Shown in pieces: positions 1 through 10,116 of a DNA stretch of 64,000 nucleotides. A program made the position numbers and the translations under genes. The stretch lies in NCBI GenBank assembly GCA_003427395.1, contig BFEA01000305.1:143302-207301 (forward strand), read 5' to 3'. The stretch comes from Chara braunii (lineage: Eukaryota > Streptophyta > Charophyceae > Charales > Characeae). Position 1 is the stretch's first letter. Each line of letters opens with the position of its first letter. The notes below the pieces were generated by a model that saw only the letters and a list, made by a program, of their open reading frames with translations, was not told the DNA's origin and did no database searches.

Positions 1-3
1 TTT

Positions 4-105
4 GCGTCCATGCATCCGTGCATCTGTGCATCCGTACATCCGTGCATCCGTACATTCGTGCATCGGTACATTCGTGCATCCGTACATCCGTGCATCCGTG
101 GATCC
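4..105. repeat. 8-bp minisatellite (CATCCGTG/CATCCGTA)
   Basis: About a dozen head-to-tail 8-bp units alternate between CATCCGTG and CATCCGTA, with a few CATTCGTG and CATCGGTA variants. The array is open at the left window edge, so its full length is unknown. The reading frames across it are low-complexity artefacts. Confidence 0.9.
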
Positions 106-329
106 TCAGCCTGCAAACACGACGAAAAGGGGGATGAGAAGGAAGCATACCCAACTCAACCTTCATGCGATCGTCGTCTTCTTTCGCGATCTCATCCTCC
201 TCTCTTCGGGACCCTGGTCGCCTTTTTTATTTAACAACCCTGTTCTTTTTTTATTTTTGTATCGGGCTTACACGCCGAATGAACCCTCGTCGCCTTCATT
301 CGGTATGTAAACCCGCTAGAAGGAAAAAC

Positions 330-330
<1 letters not shown>

Positions 331-362
<32 letters not shown>
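331..362. repeat. AAT trinucleotide microsatellite
   Basis: Roughly ten uninterrupted AAT/ATA units. A pure T run follows at about 429-445. A similar short AAT tract occurs at 32838-32856. Confidence 0.9.
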
Positions 363-550
363 TATGGATCGTACATGGCTGCGAAATCGATCGTACATGG
401 ATTACCACCTTCAACCTTCCTTCCTTCCTTTTTTTTTTTTTTTTCACCATCGGTCTGACCCCCTCTAGGCCGTGATATCAACGCTACAGATTTGACCCCA
501 TTCTCGCTGCTAACAGCGCTTCATTCGTCAAACCACCAGGAGTCACGAGA

Positions 551-667
551 CATAGGGCATCGCCACACCACTCTCGAAATGCGAAAAAGACAAGAATTTG
601 GCGGGTGAATCTGGCCATGTTCAATTCCCATTTTGCACATTTCGAGAGTCGTGTCGCGATGCCCATA
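551..667. repeat. Imperfect foldback (hairpin) element
   Basis: Positions 551-587 and 630-667 are inverted copies of each other. The inner 12 bp (ACTCTCGAAATG / CATTTCGAGAGT) are perfect, and the arms match at about 33 of 38 positions around a loop of about 42 nt. The size suits a small MITE or a long RNA hairpin such as a miRNA precursor; no target duplication was recognised. A related motif (GGGCCTCGCCATACCACTC) lies near 16368. Confidence 0.6.
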
Positions 668-2042
668 CAAAGTAGCCGCATTCTCCCAGTTCATGAACAT
701 TGCAATCGCCCCCTTGTAGATTTGTTACCGTAGCTAATCAAGCACTCACGGGAACTAAGCTATAAAGTTAAGTTACGAACTACGTTGTGTCTAAACATTC
801 CTGTTTTAGACCTTCTTTAATAACCACGTCAACGGGAAACGCTTAAAAAAAGCCTAAGCAGAGGGCCTCGCTCCACCGAGTCACGACAGTAGTGTGTGAA
901 ATTTGATTAAAAAAAGGCGAGTGCAGCTGCCCACGCTCTATAACTAAATTACGTAAGAGGCGAAGAGAAGGACGTGAGGGCCACGCTCCACCGGTCTCCC
1001 TTCTATTTATACACCTTGCGTGAGTATAGCGGCGGCGGAGGCAATTCGCATACAAGAAGGCAAGAAGATAGGAGGAGGTACAACAACCACAACGGCACAT
1101 CGACCGACAAGAAAGATGCATCGTACGGACGGATCGAGAGTCGGCGNACNGACCGGGAAANAGCNNAGCAACAGCAGAGGAAGGATACGATAAGAGGCGA
1201 AGAGGAAGNNGTGAGCGCGGGNGNNGNGNNGGGGGAGGGGGTAAGGGGGCAACGGAAGAGGGGGGGAGGGGGGGGGGGNGGGTAGGGGGAAGAGGAAGAA
1301 TAACGGAGCGTCTTACGCGACGCGGGAAAATGAGTACGGCTTTCTCAACTATGTACTATCCCCTCGCCTCGCCTTACCTTCCTGCCGTCTTTCTTCTGCT
1401 GGCATAATACATACCTACAGTCTTCACAAAAATAGAACGCCTGGTCAAACTACAGCTGTATTTGGTTCGAATTACAGTCTAGTTACACTAATAATGTCCG
1501 GGCGTTCTATTCGGGTCATAATCAAAGCAGGGCAACTGGAAATGGATCGGTTTGCACGTCAGAGAGGAATCAGAGCGGAACGTAACCAAAGCAGATCCAT
1601 CGGTATAGACCGGGAAATCCGCCCAGGTGCACGGCGGGAGTCTGCATTCCTGTTGGCGGGGCTGTGGTCCAGGTACACGGAAATCTGGTAAGAACCCATC
1701 AGCCGGGCAACTTGAAGTTCCGAGGCAGCTGAAGGTTCTTCACTCTAAAGCAGACAAGAGATCGCGGTCCTCGATGATAGGACGAAGCATCCCCTGCTAC
1801 ACGACGACGCCTGCCTCCTTTCGGTGCTCCATTCGGTCAATCATCTATCTCATTGTCGAAACGCTCGGTGCCCCAACGCAAGCGAGCAAGCTGGACGGAG
1901 CACGCAGACAGCGAAACAGACACGTGGACGATAGGAAGGGCGAGGGTGCAGAACGGAGCCGAATGGCTCAACTGCGACTATTACGGACAGTGGCAAGCAC
2001 GAAAGCCTGGCGCGCGAAAGTCAGAAACACAACCGCGGACAG
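668..2042. other. Non-coding stretch, no recognisable gene
   Basis: No credible coding frame was seen. It contains ambiguous bases between 1147 and 1280, followed by G-rich low-complexity sequence (about 1250-1285) that is probably a poorly resolved assembly patch. It lies downstream of the RETICULATA-related exon on that gene's strand, so it is plausibly intronic, but nothing in the sequence proves this. Confidence 0.5.
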
Positions 2043-2043
2043 C

Positions 2044-2045
<2 letters not shown>

Positions 2046-2094
<49 letters not shown>

Positions 2095-2115
2095 GGAGAG
2101 AGAGAGAGAGAGGAG
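2046..2115. repeat. GA dinucleotide microsatellite
   Basis: A nearly pure (GA)n tract. A shorter GA tract occupies about 2280-2316 just before the second copy of the 204-bp tandem repeat, so the microsatellite is probably part of the duplicated unit. Confidence 0.9.
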
Positions 2116-2483
2116 AGGCTAGGGGCGAAGGGGAATGTGAGAGAAGCTAATGGAGGTAGGGCGACGACGGACAGGTGGAAATCGAGGCAAGGGCAAGAGG
2201 ATTACAGGACATTAGACATTGCAACCGAATGCACGCACGAGCTCTGCCATTCGTCACCGAGGGAGATGCGTAGCAGTGAGATAAAGAGAGAGAGGCACAG
2301 AGAGAGAGAGAGAGAAGAGAGGCTGGAGAGGAAGGGGAATGAGAGAGAAGCCAATGGTGGTAGGCCGACGAAGGACAAGTGGAAATCGAGGCACGGGCAG
2401 GAGGATTAGATGACATTACACATTAGGACTGAATGCACGGACGAGCTCTGCCATTCTTCACCGAGGGAGATGCATAGCAGTGT
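2115..2483. repeat. 204-bp tandem duplication
   Basis: The sequence starting GAGGCT at 2115 is repeated starting GAGGCT at 2319. Matching landmarks include GTGGAAATCGAGGCA, GAGCTCTGCCATTC and TCACCGAGGGAGATGC. Each unit is preceded by GA-rich sequence. The copies differ at scattered positions, so the duplication is not very recent. It lies 250 bp downstream of the splice donor of the neighbouring exon, probably within its first intron. Confidence 0.8.
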
Positions 2484-2733
2484 TCGTTGACTCTCTGACT
2501 CCAGAGACAGCCGCGGAATTCGAATGACATGAGAGCTCCCCCCATTGTCTCCTCCCACGACTTTCAAGGACAGACAGAATGCAAGAGGCAAGGGCCTGAG
2601 AAGAGAGAGAGAGGAGATCATGGCCGTCAGTAGTCGAGAGAGGAAGGGCGGGAAAGCACATGATGAACGGAGGAGAAGCAAACCCAACGAAGTAAAAGCA
2701 CATGATGAACGGAGGACCTCGGTAGGTACGCAC

Positions 2734-3606
2734 CTTAGTGCAGACGCCGATGCCGCACTCGAACAGAACTTTGCTAACGAAGAGATCATCAGCAAGCAGG
2801 CGCTCCCTGAATCCCCCAAACTGCATCAACCATCTCATGAACGGCGACTTCTCCAGCTCTAGGAACTTCGACACAATCGAGGCCGGAATGCGCCCTTCGG
2901 CGACAGCCTTTGCCAAGTCGGCGGGGAGACTGTCGAGAGTCCGACCGACCGCTGCCATTATCGCAATCGCCTCTGACTTCCCCGTGCCGCCTCCCTCCCC
3001 TTCTCCAGCTCCTCCTTCATTCTGACCATCTCCGCCTCCGCCCCCGCCATTTCCCCGCGAGCCATCCCCTCCGCTAACCGACCCCCCATCATCCCCCCCT
3101 GACGCCACCTGGTCTGTAACGAAGGTTGATGACGATTGGCATCGTCTCCTGCTCCCCCTCTGGCACGGTATACGGCTGGCACATGCCGACGCTCCCGGGG
3201 TAATACCGAATACTCCTCCCTCCGCCACCTCCCACAGAGAAGAAGATGAGAACGACGATGATGCTAAGGTCGATGGGGATGTGTTGTTGCTGGAGAAAGC
3301 AAGAGCAAGGAATGCAGTAGTACTGGAGCCTGCCATGTGTCCACTATCTGCCATCGCCATCGCCATGGCCGTGTCCCATGTGGAGGAGGAGGCCGGCAGC
3401 TTGGTCCTCGGCCTTCGGCCGCATGGAGTAAGGAAGCGTGCTGGCCCACCACCCAGCGTCATCGCAGCCGCCATGTCAAATGCAGCGCTGGATGAAGATA
3501 CGCATTCTCGAGGCATGGCATTGGCAGTCAGCTGCAAGGCGCCGCTGGCGCCATTGCCCGCGGAGATCATCAAGCCGCCACAGACTGCCCCAGCTGCCAT
3601 TGCCAT
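2734..3606 (-). CDS. RETICULATA-related (DUF3411) protein, first coding exon, partial
   Basis: The exon encodes 291 residues read from an ATG at 3606-3604; upstream in-frame sequence to a stop at 3775-3777 has no ATG. Residues 1-75 are rich in Ala, Ser, Met and Arg and poor in acidic residues, like a plastid transit peptide. Residues about 165-215 are Gly-rich. Residues 221-291 match the conserved start of the DUF3411 domain: GRIPASIVSKFLELEKSPF, then the RWLMQFGGFRERLLADDLF block and ECGIGVCTK. Family members are plastid-envelope membrane proteins affecting leaf mesophyll and plastid development; their biochemical role is unsettled. The exon ends in phase 0 at AAG followed by the splice donor GTGCGTAC (2733-2726). 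Later exons with the membrane segments were not found downstream, so they lie outside the window, are too short to recognise, or are lost. Family assignment is strong; exact start is moderate. Confidence 0.85.
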
Positions 3607-4160
3607 GATGATGATGGCACGTGGGCGCTTCACGCTCTGCCCCGCCGGTACGGTATTGTGTGATGGATGCCCGAACTCGGCTCCCCGCTTTCCAGACAGC
3701 AACCAGCGCCAAGGACGCGCCTCGCGGCTAGTGAACCGCGGTGCGGCCGCGGGCCGGCCTGACGACGTCCCGCGTTATAACCGCTGGAACATCATCGGGG
3801 GCGACACATCAGCGAGACTCACCGCATTCCCCGCCCACCGTTCTCTCCTCGCCGCGCACAGCTCAGGAGTGAAGGGCAACCTCCCCTTTCGTCTTTTCGC
3901 TCCGGCGCCGCATCTCGTATGCACCTGCTGACGGTCTTGGTTCGTTACCTTCTGCCAAGAGCCGCTCCCAACCCCGACCCCATCGGTGTCTCGCCTCCTC
4001 CGAGAGCGAATCTGTTCGGCCGAGTGCGTGCCCATTCGCGCGCCCCCGCGCCCGCGCGCGCGCGCGCGTGCATTCTGCCGGTAGGTGTCGTGCTCCTTGG
4101 TTCACACGGAGAGACGCCACCCCCCGGACCGGCGCTACTGCTTGTATGATAATCCCGCTG
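3607..4160 (-). promoter_or_regulatory. CpG-rich 5' flank of the RETICULATA-related gene
   Basis: GC- and CpG-rich sequence runs from the exon to about 4140, then falls off. It includes an alternating purine-pyrimidine CG tract at about 4036-4070, which could adopt Z-DNA. Reading frames here are long on both strands only because stops are rare in such composition. No TATA box or initiator can be assigned with confidence. The promoter role is inferred from position and composition. Confidence 0.4.
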
Positions 4161-4172
4161 GCCTTCCCGACG

Positions 4173-4278
4173 TCCGGGGACAAGGTCCCACTTGCACGGA
4201 TTACGAGAACCTGGCCGTTGATCTTTGTTATCTACGGTCAATCTCGCTTAATTCGTGCAAGTGGGACCTAGCCCCGGA
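4173..4278. repeat. Inverted repeat, about 35-bp arms
   Basis: GGTCCCACTTGCACG (4184-4198) is perfectly inverted at 4254-4268. The similarity extends imperfectly to 4173-4206 versus 4244-4278 (CCGGGG/CCCCGG and ATTACGAG/CTCG-TTAAT flanks). The loop is about 40 nt. It may be a small foldback transposon or a transcript hairpin upstream of the RETICULATA-related gene. Confidence 0.65.
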
Positions 4279-4856
4279 ACGGCGAGACTCGACTCGAGAA
4301 TCCACACGCGGCAGACACAGAGGGGTCAACACACAAGTGAAGTAAAATTAGGGAGCTTTAAATGCGGTCGTATACATGCAGGTGTGAGTAATTGATGTCA
4401 GATACATGCAGGCCCGGCCTTAAATGCGGTCAGATACATTGGAGATAGAGCTGGTGTGAGTACATCCTGATTGAAATTCATCAGCACCTCAGAACAAAGA
4501 ATCTGCCAGGCACCCAGCCACGGGACTGGGCAGCACTGAACCATTTCTCGATTTATGCGAACCTCCCTTCACAGAAGAGAGGTAGAAAGCTATGCTTGCA
4601 GGGGTCCCCTGTGTATACCCTTAGGGGTAGTGGTAGCTAGGTAATGAAGAAAGATATGTTCCATGGCATGGCAGAACGCCAGTTAAAAATATGTGAGGTG
4701 AGAGAAAGATATATGGCTGTCCCCCGATGAGGAGAAGGCAGCTTTCAAAAAAAAAAAAATCTTCTGTGTATCGTTCCCGAAGAACAGGCAGCACTGAACA
4801 CAACGAATCCCAGAAATAAACATTTCTTTCAAGTAGAAGAAATTCTTTGTCTAGGT
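4279..4856. other. Intergenic DNA without recognisable gene
   Basis: A weak duplication of TTAAATGCGGTC...ATACAT is seen at about 4358 and 4429. TAGGGGTAGTGGTAGCTAGGT (4620-4640) resembles the 3' tail of the SINE at about 5266-5286, so it may be a relic of an older copy. No credible coding sequence was seen. Confidence 0.4.
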
Positions 4857-4904
4857 GACTGGTGGGTGGTGGGTGGTGGGTGGTGACTGGTGGGTGGTGG
4901 GTGC
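4857..4904 (+). repeat. GGTGGGT minisatellite, G-quadruplex-prone
   Basis: Repeated GGTGGGTGGT units carry many GGG and GG runs with short spacers, a pattern compatible with an intramolecular G-quadruplex on the plus strand. It lies immediately upstream of the SINE insertion. Confidence 0.8.
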
Positions 4905-4932
4905 CGAGGCCACTCACGAAACGTGAAAAAGA

Positions 4933-5300
4933 TCCGGCGGCCTAGCTCAGTTGTAAGGCTCGCAAGCGGCATTCACGAGGGCGTGGGTTCAATCCCCACG
5001 TCCTCATATACCTTCCTGGGCATGCTTCGTGCTGGTCACCCGGAGATAGACCACTGGATCCCCCAATAGCATTGAGCAGAGTCTGCTGATGTTGGTAGGG
5101 GAGGGGACCTGAGGGGAGGCACAGGGATTGATCCTGTTGGCATGGTCCCTGACGGTACCCGCTGTCCCCTGGCCGGTATCGCCCATCTGCAGGTGCAGAG
5201 CAGCCCCCGCATGTTCTCTCGTGAACATGGTTCTGGCTGCTACGGGGTTCCCTTATGACTATAATTAGGAGTAGTGGTAGGTAGGTTGTGTGAGGTGAAA
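4933..5300 (+). mobile_element. tRNA-derived SINE with perfect 14-bp target duplication
   Basis: A 368-bp insertion is flanked by identical 14-mers AAACGTGAAAAAGA at 4919-4932 and 5301-5314. Its head holds an RNA polymerase III A box, TAGCTCAGTTG (4943-4953), and a B box, GGTTCAATCCC (4986-4996), 32 nt apart, as in a tRNA promoter. The acceptor ends do not pair, so this is not a tRNA gene. A tRNA-unrelated body of about 300 bp follows, ending in a short A-rich tail. Movement would depend on LINE enzymes in trans. The perfect target duplication suggests a fairly young insertion. Confidence 0.88.
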
Positions 5301-5452
5301 AAACGTGAAAAAGACAAAAAGTCAAATACTATTTGAATAATATAGCAGGTGTATACTGTCACGCTTTGGGCGAGGATACATTCACAATTGTACACATTGG
5401 GTGAGTGGTGCGGCCAGGCCCGTAAGCACTTTCAAACAAAGAACTTGCCAGG

Positions 5453-6690
5453 TACGACGCTCCAGCTTCCCGACCTGCGCCATATTCCATTCCCCCCCCC
5501 CCTTCTTTGTCGAATTTTGGGTGACAGTCCGACGAGGCCTCTTTTTGTATTTTCATGAATGTGATATGCGGGACCCTCGGATCAGTTTTTGGAAATTTGT
5601 CTTTTACAAATTCGGGAATTACATGGGAATTACGCGCGCCTTAGCGAGCACACTAGGGATTTGGGTCGACGGTTAGGAATTCCGGAATGAGTGGAATCTG
5701 ACGTGTCCTTTCTTGCGCATGAATGTTCTCAATTTCGTCTTGGAAAGCTCTGGGAATTTTCGTAGGAATCTGAATAGGTATAGGATTTTCTCTCGCGCTC
5801 GCTCTAACGCGCGGATATGGTACTTTTCAATTTGAATTAGCTGTAACTGTTTTGGTGCCCTTTTTGCCTCCGCGTCGGCGCCATGGGTGCGAGCCTCCCC
5901 TCCCCGCTTCCCACGCTGCCTTCGACACTCTCTTCTTCGCGCTCACGCTCCTCTCTCTGTAACTGTTTTTCATCTCTCCTTCGACCTTGCGCACCTTTTC
6001 TCTCCTTCTTGATCGTCTGAATCTTGGTTCCGTTTCACGCTATTCTTCGCACTCTTCTTCTTACCGCTTTAATCCCCGCGCTGAAATGCCCTGGCGACCC
6101 TCTTTTCACTCCTTGTAGCCAAGGAGACACGCCATGTAAGAAGGAAATTCCTGATACACGACGATTCTGATTGGCTACAAATGGGATCCAAAGGATCGAC
6201 ATGGCTTTCGTCGAGCGAGTATCCCTGAGCCTTTTTTTACTCCTCCCTGTCTCATTCCTAACCCTTCCTAGCGTCTATCTTCTTTCTGCAAGACTTGAAC
6301 CCTCAGTAAACTAAAGTTTACATAGCATTTTCAATACTACACCATCGACCACTCGGACATCTTTCCATTCGGACATTTTGGGAACTTTATAAATTCTGCA
6401 AGTGCTCCCAAAAATCTCTCTCTCGACTCATCAGCCCTTTTTCGGGAAGCTGTGGCTAGGTGGTATGAAGGAAGGTGCGAGTCGAAAAGTCCCGACGAGC
6501 TAGCTGTAGTTTTGGCGCTCGGCATGTTGGATCGCCCGACCGACTATGGGATCCGAGCAGGGCCGTGCAGAGACTAAGTCAGCGGGGTGACAATCGCTAT
6601 GGTGGATTGGCACGTGACGACCGGGATCGTCAGTGAAAGTGAGACGTTCGAGTCGGAAGTGAGTGAGTGCATGGCCTGGGCTATGGTGGA
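5453..6690 (+). repeat. 5' LTR of the Gypsy-type element
   Basis: About 1.24 kb, matching 13853-15006 at an estimated 85-90% by eye. It begins near GACGCTCCAGCTT, has TTTATAAATT (about 6386) as a candidate TATA box, and ends near CTATGGTGGAA. It carries about 80 bp (about 6290-6375) absent from the 3' copy. The two copies stop matching immediately after TGGTGGAA. The terminal TG/CA is not preserved here, so ends are accurate only to a few bases. Confidence 0.8.
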
Positions 6691-7099
6691 AGGCCGTCAG
6701 TCCATATGGCAGCAAAGGCAAGCTTAAAACATATTTTAATCATACATCATTCGTTTGACGCTCTAGGCAGTCAGATCATTCAGTCGATCAACCAATCGTC
6801 CTTACAATCATGTTATAACAAACTCTCTAACATGACTCACCGCATGCACATTCCGAAGTGAGAGAAGCAAGGTTACCATAATTCATCCATTACGACATAA
6901 CGTGGCCGGAGGAGAGAGAGTGAGAGAGTATGAACGCCGACCAAGAGGGAGGAACGAGTAGAAATAAATCACAGAATGTCAGGCAATTTTGTCCAGGGAA
7001 GTTTCGACTTAAAAGCCAAGCGATTAGAATTCACACTCGAAGATATAAATTTTGGGACAAAAAAGGGAAGCACTTCTTACGTACCAACGCGTTAAAAGG
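6691..7099 (+). other. Leader / short 5' ORF of the Gypsy-type element
   Basis: This is the segment between the 5' LTR and protease. A small frame from ATG 6930 (starting MNADQEGGTSR) runs to 7136. The inverted copy at 15009-15400 preserves the same start with M-D-A-D-Q-E-G-G, suggesting that this frame was once translated, perhaps as a Gag N-terminus. No capsid motif or CCHC knuckle is present. Positions 6699-7078 are the part duplicated in inverted orientation downstream. Confidence 0.5.
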
Positions 7100-7990
7100 A
7101 TGCTTAAGAAAAAGAAGGACGACGAGGCAGAAGTAGACTCTCCTCTATCGGAACCGATACCCACCTTAACCATGCCCGACGCGCTCGAGACTGCTCGAGT
7201 CGCCACCATTTCGTATGCAGAGAAAAATCTCTTCGTTCGAGTTCGATTTGTTCTATGGAAAAGTGTGGAGTGCGATTGCGAGGTATGGGGAAGGCCGTTC
7301 AATGCCCTCGTTGATACCGGATCGTCTGCAGTAGCGATATCCTTGAAAACTGTTAAAAAAATTGGACGATTGAATTCGATTTTTCCCTTATTTGGGAAAG
7401 ACAACTACGTCTCTGCAGACGAAGAAACGATGAACATAATCGGGATTATTGAAAACGTAGCTGTCAAGGTAGGACAACTACATGTCCTAGTTAACGCAAT
7501 AGTAATCGATGTACAATCATATTCGGTACTGTTGGGATTACCTTAGGCGATGGTTGTGGGTGCACGAATACATTTCGACTCCAAGCAGCTCGTCCTTACA
7601 CATACTGGAGGAAAGCCTCAGACGGTTCCGCTACGAGTCTCCACTCGATCACCAAGAAAGAATCCCAATCTCACTCGAATAAGAAAGATCCAAATCCCGA
7701 GTCCAGAGGAGTCGTCCGAAAGCAGTGACGAGGACCGACACCTATCCGATGGTGACGGGTCTGACGAGCGAAACTACGACGAACTGTTAAATTACATGCC
7801 TACCGAAAAGGAATGGAGCCAGTTAATCGAGTTGTTCGGTCACGAGGCTAAAGAAGAGTTTCGGATAAATCCGATTACTACTAGGACATTTGATCTGAAC
7901 ACAGAGGATAGCCAGACGGAGCCTGTTTCTCCTTTATCCCTACTTGCACTAACAGAAACTCAAATTTCAGTAACATCTTTCCTGGGATAA
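7052..7990 (+). pseudogene. Retroviral-type aspartic protease region of Pol
   Basis: The frame contains LVDTGSSAVAI (catalytic DTG-S/G motif near 7308-7335) and the VLLGLP motif that closes retrotransposon proteases (about 7526-7543). The codon after LGLP is TAG (7544-7546) where related proteins have Trp, so a G-to-A change is likely. The same frame continues with an acidic, Ser-rich linker to a TAA at 7988, then another stop at 8067. The first ATG is at 7100. The fold would cleave Gag-Pol in the particle; this copy cannot produce a full polyprotein. Confidence 0.85.
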
Positions 7991-8083
7991 ACTATCTTGC
8001 AAATTTTGGATATGGCTGACCTTTTGGGACCCTCTCGAACCTTGTACGAGGGCGTGCTTTCATTATGAGAAAGGTATCAACAA

Positions 8084-9296
8084 ATGGATCAGTACTTGGA
8101 TTTTTTCGTCTCCCCGCCTAGGCCATTGCTCATGCAAAGTGTTGTGATCGCGCTAATTAGGCAGGAGGTCGGAGCTCTGATCAATGATGTTCCCAATCTG
8201 ATGCAGAAAACGACTGAGCTAACTAGATTGGGAATAACCGCAAGCACCACTGACCTCGAGACCGATGCCGAAATTAAGGAAACCGAAATGATTAGCCCGA
8301 CCGAATTACAAATGCTTGCTACTTTTTTTTCGGTTCGCACCAGCAGTTCCATGTTCTCCAGCATAGAGGGGAGGCAACCGATAGAAGCAGGTCAGATCGA
8401 CGTACGGCTGGACCTTTTCGAACGATCAACGATCACCTTACCTGGTCACGTTCCCCGAGAAATTCGTCAATCTTTGATTGATGTGTTGCATGGATATGCT
8501 GAGGTGTAGAGTATGCATGATTGTGATATTGCGTTGTCAAGTGTGATTGAAGACGTGATCCTCACAGGGGATCATCCACTGATGAGTTGCACCCCCTATC
8601 GATACTCTTCGGTGCAACGACGAGCTGCGTTCCAGAGAGTAAAGGAGTTTGAAGCTAATGGGTGGATCAAACCCGCCATCGGACCATGGTCATTTCTTTT
8701 GGTGATTGTACCGAAGAATGCGGGAGGGATCGTATATGCATTGATTATCGGAAGTTGAATGATATCACGATTAAGGACATGTACCCCCTCCCCCAGATTG
8801 ATGAGTAATATGATGCTATTGGTGGTGCTCGATTTTCAGTAAGTTTGATGTTCGTCATGGATTCCATCATCTCCTAGTTTGAAAGGAAGATCGCCCGAAG
8901 ACGGCATTCGTTCTTTTCGAAGGGACTTGGCAATGGATTCAATGCCCGATGGGAATCTGCAATGCCCCAACCACGTTTCATCGTGTGATGAATATGACTT
9001 TTCATAACTTCGTGCAAAAAACGAGGCTGGCGCAGAGCATTATTAATTATTGTGTGATCGTATACATGGATGATATCCTTGTGTATTTGGGTTCCTATGA
9101 AGGATACGTGCAACATATTGAGTGGACGCTGCACGCACTAAAGGACGGTGGATTCAAGGTGGCCCTCGAGAAATGCCAGTTTTTCCTCGCAAAGATTTCC
9201 TTTCTCGGCCACGTGGTTACGGACAAGGGGTTGCAACCGGAACCGCAGAAGGTATTCGCGGTCAAAGACGCACCGGTGCCGACATCAGTTACATAA
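8084..9296 (+). pseudogene. Reverse transcriptase region of Pol
   Basis: Segments in order: a linker frame (8084-8509, TAG at 8507); the RT N-terminus with TGDHPLMSCTPYRYS and [11 protein letters not shown]; after a frameshift near 8740, [20 protein letters not shown] followed by TAA (8806-8808); then, after further damage around 8840-8880, TAFVLFEGTW, QCPMGICNAPTTFHRVMN and the catalytic YMDDILVY (about 9064-9087), ending LGHVVTDKGLQPEP. TAA at 9294-9296 replaces the Gln usually before VRAFLGL. Family membership is clear from the YMDD box and LPQIDE. The enzyme is inactivated by the stops and frameshifts rather than by loss of YMDD. Confidence 0.92.
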
Positions 9297-9963
9297 GTAC
9301 GCGCCTTTTTGGGACTAGCCTCATACTACCGGAGGTTTATCAAGGGATTTGCAGCGATCGCGAGACCACTCACAAACTTGATGAAAAAAAACCAGTCGAT
9401 GATCTGGACCCCGCAGTGCGATCAGGCCTTTCGAGAACTCAAGGAGGCTCCGATCTCGGCCCCAGTCCTTATAAGACCGGACCCGAAAAAACCTTTTGTT
9501 TTCATCCGATTGGCAGCCCGAGGCGATCTCCGCGATCTTGGCCCATGTGGGACCTGATGGCCTGGAACACATGGTGGAATATGCGTCTAAATCAGTACCT
9601 TCCTGCAAGAGGAATTACTCTTCTCCAACGAGGGAATGCTACGCGGCCTTGTGGGGAATCAGTCACTTCCGGGCTTACTTATATGGCTGGAAGTTCACAT
9701 TGGTGACTGATCATGAACCACTGTTGTCCCTGAAGAAGTCCAAGGACTACTCGGGTATGATCGGGCGATGGGCTACTACGTTGTGGAGCATGGATTTTGA
9801 CATCCGTCATCGGAAACACGAGAAACACGGCAATGCGGACGGGCTGACAGGGTTGCATCGAAACGGCAAGGTACCAAAGAATGAGGAACTTACACCGTGG
9901 CACGATCCGGAACCAAAGAATGAGCCCCAGTATGGTGAGGTGGAGATCCTTCTGAAGGATTAG
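9297..9963 (+). pseudogene. RT connection and RNase H region of Pol
   Basis: Starts VRAFLGLASYYRRFI, the usual RT/RNase H junction, then PLTNLMKK and FRELKEAPISAPVL. A frameshift near 9500 moves the frame to SSDWQPEAISAILAH, the first RNase H segment, followed by ECYAALWGISHFRAYLYG and TDHEPL, which hold the second and later acidic residues. KHGNADGL near the end corresponds to the usual NxxADALSR box. RNase H would remove template RNA during reverse transcription. The frame closes at TAG 9961. Confidence 0.9.
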
Positions 9964-10116
9964 GTGAGCATGAGCCCTCTCTCTCTCTTTCTCTCTCTCT
10001 CTCCTTTTCCTGGAACAATGGCGACCCCTCCTTCTGCTCCCAACATCATTGATTGCCCTCCTCTTCTGCATTTGGAATTTTTCGCCAATCTTTCGGACAA
10101 GTTCTGATATTTTTGC

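Noticed and set aside
1627-2409. 260-residue plus-strand ORF
   Set aside because: Much of it is Arg-Glu from GA microsatellites and a tandem duplication; no domain.
2545-3931. Plus-strand ORFs opposite the RETICULATA-related exon
   Set aside because: GC-rich shadow frames; only the minus strand shows a conserved domain and splice donor.
4933-5010. tRNA gene
   Set aside because: A and B boxes are present, but the acceptor arms do not pair. The sequence continues into a SINE body bounded by target duplications.
7544-8509. Reassigned TAG stop codon
   Set aside because: TAG appears at sense positions in two elements, but TAA and TGA stops and frameshifts also occur there, so decay explains it.
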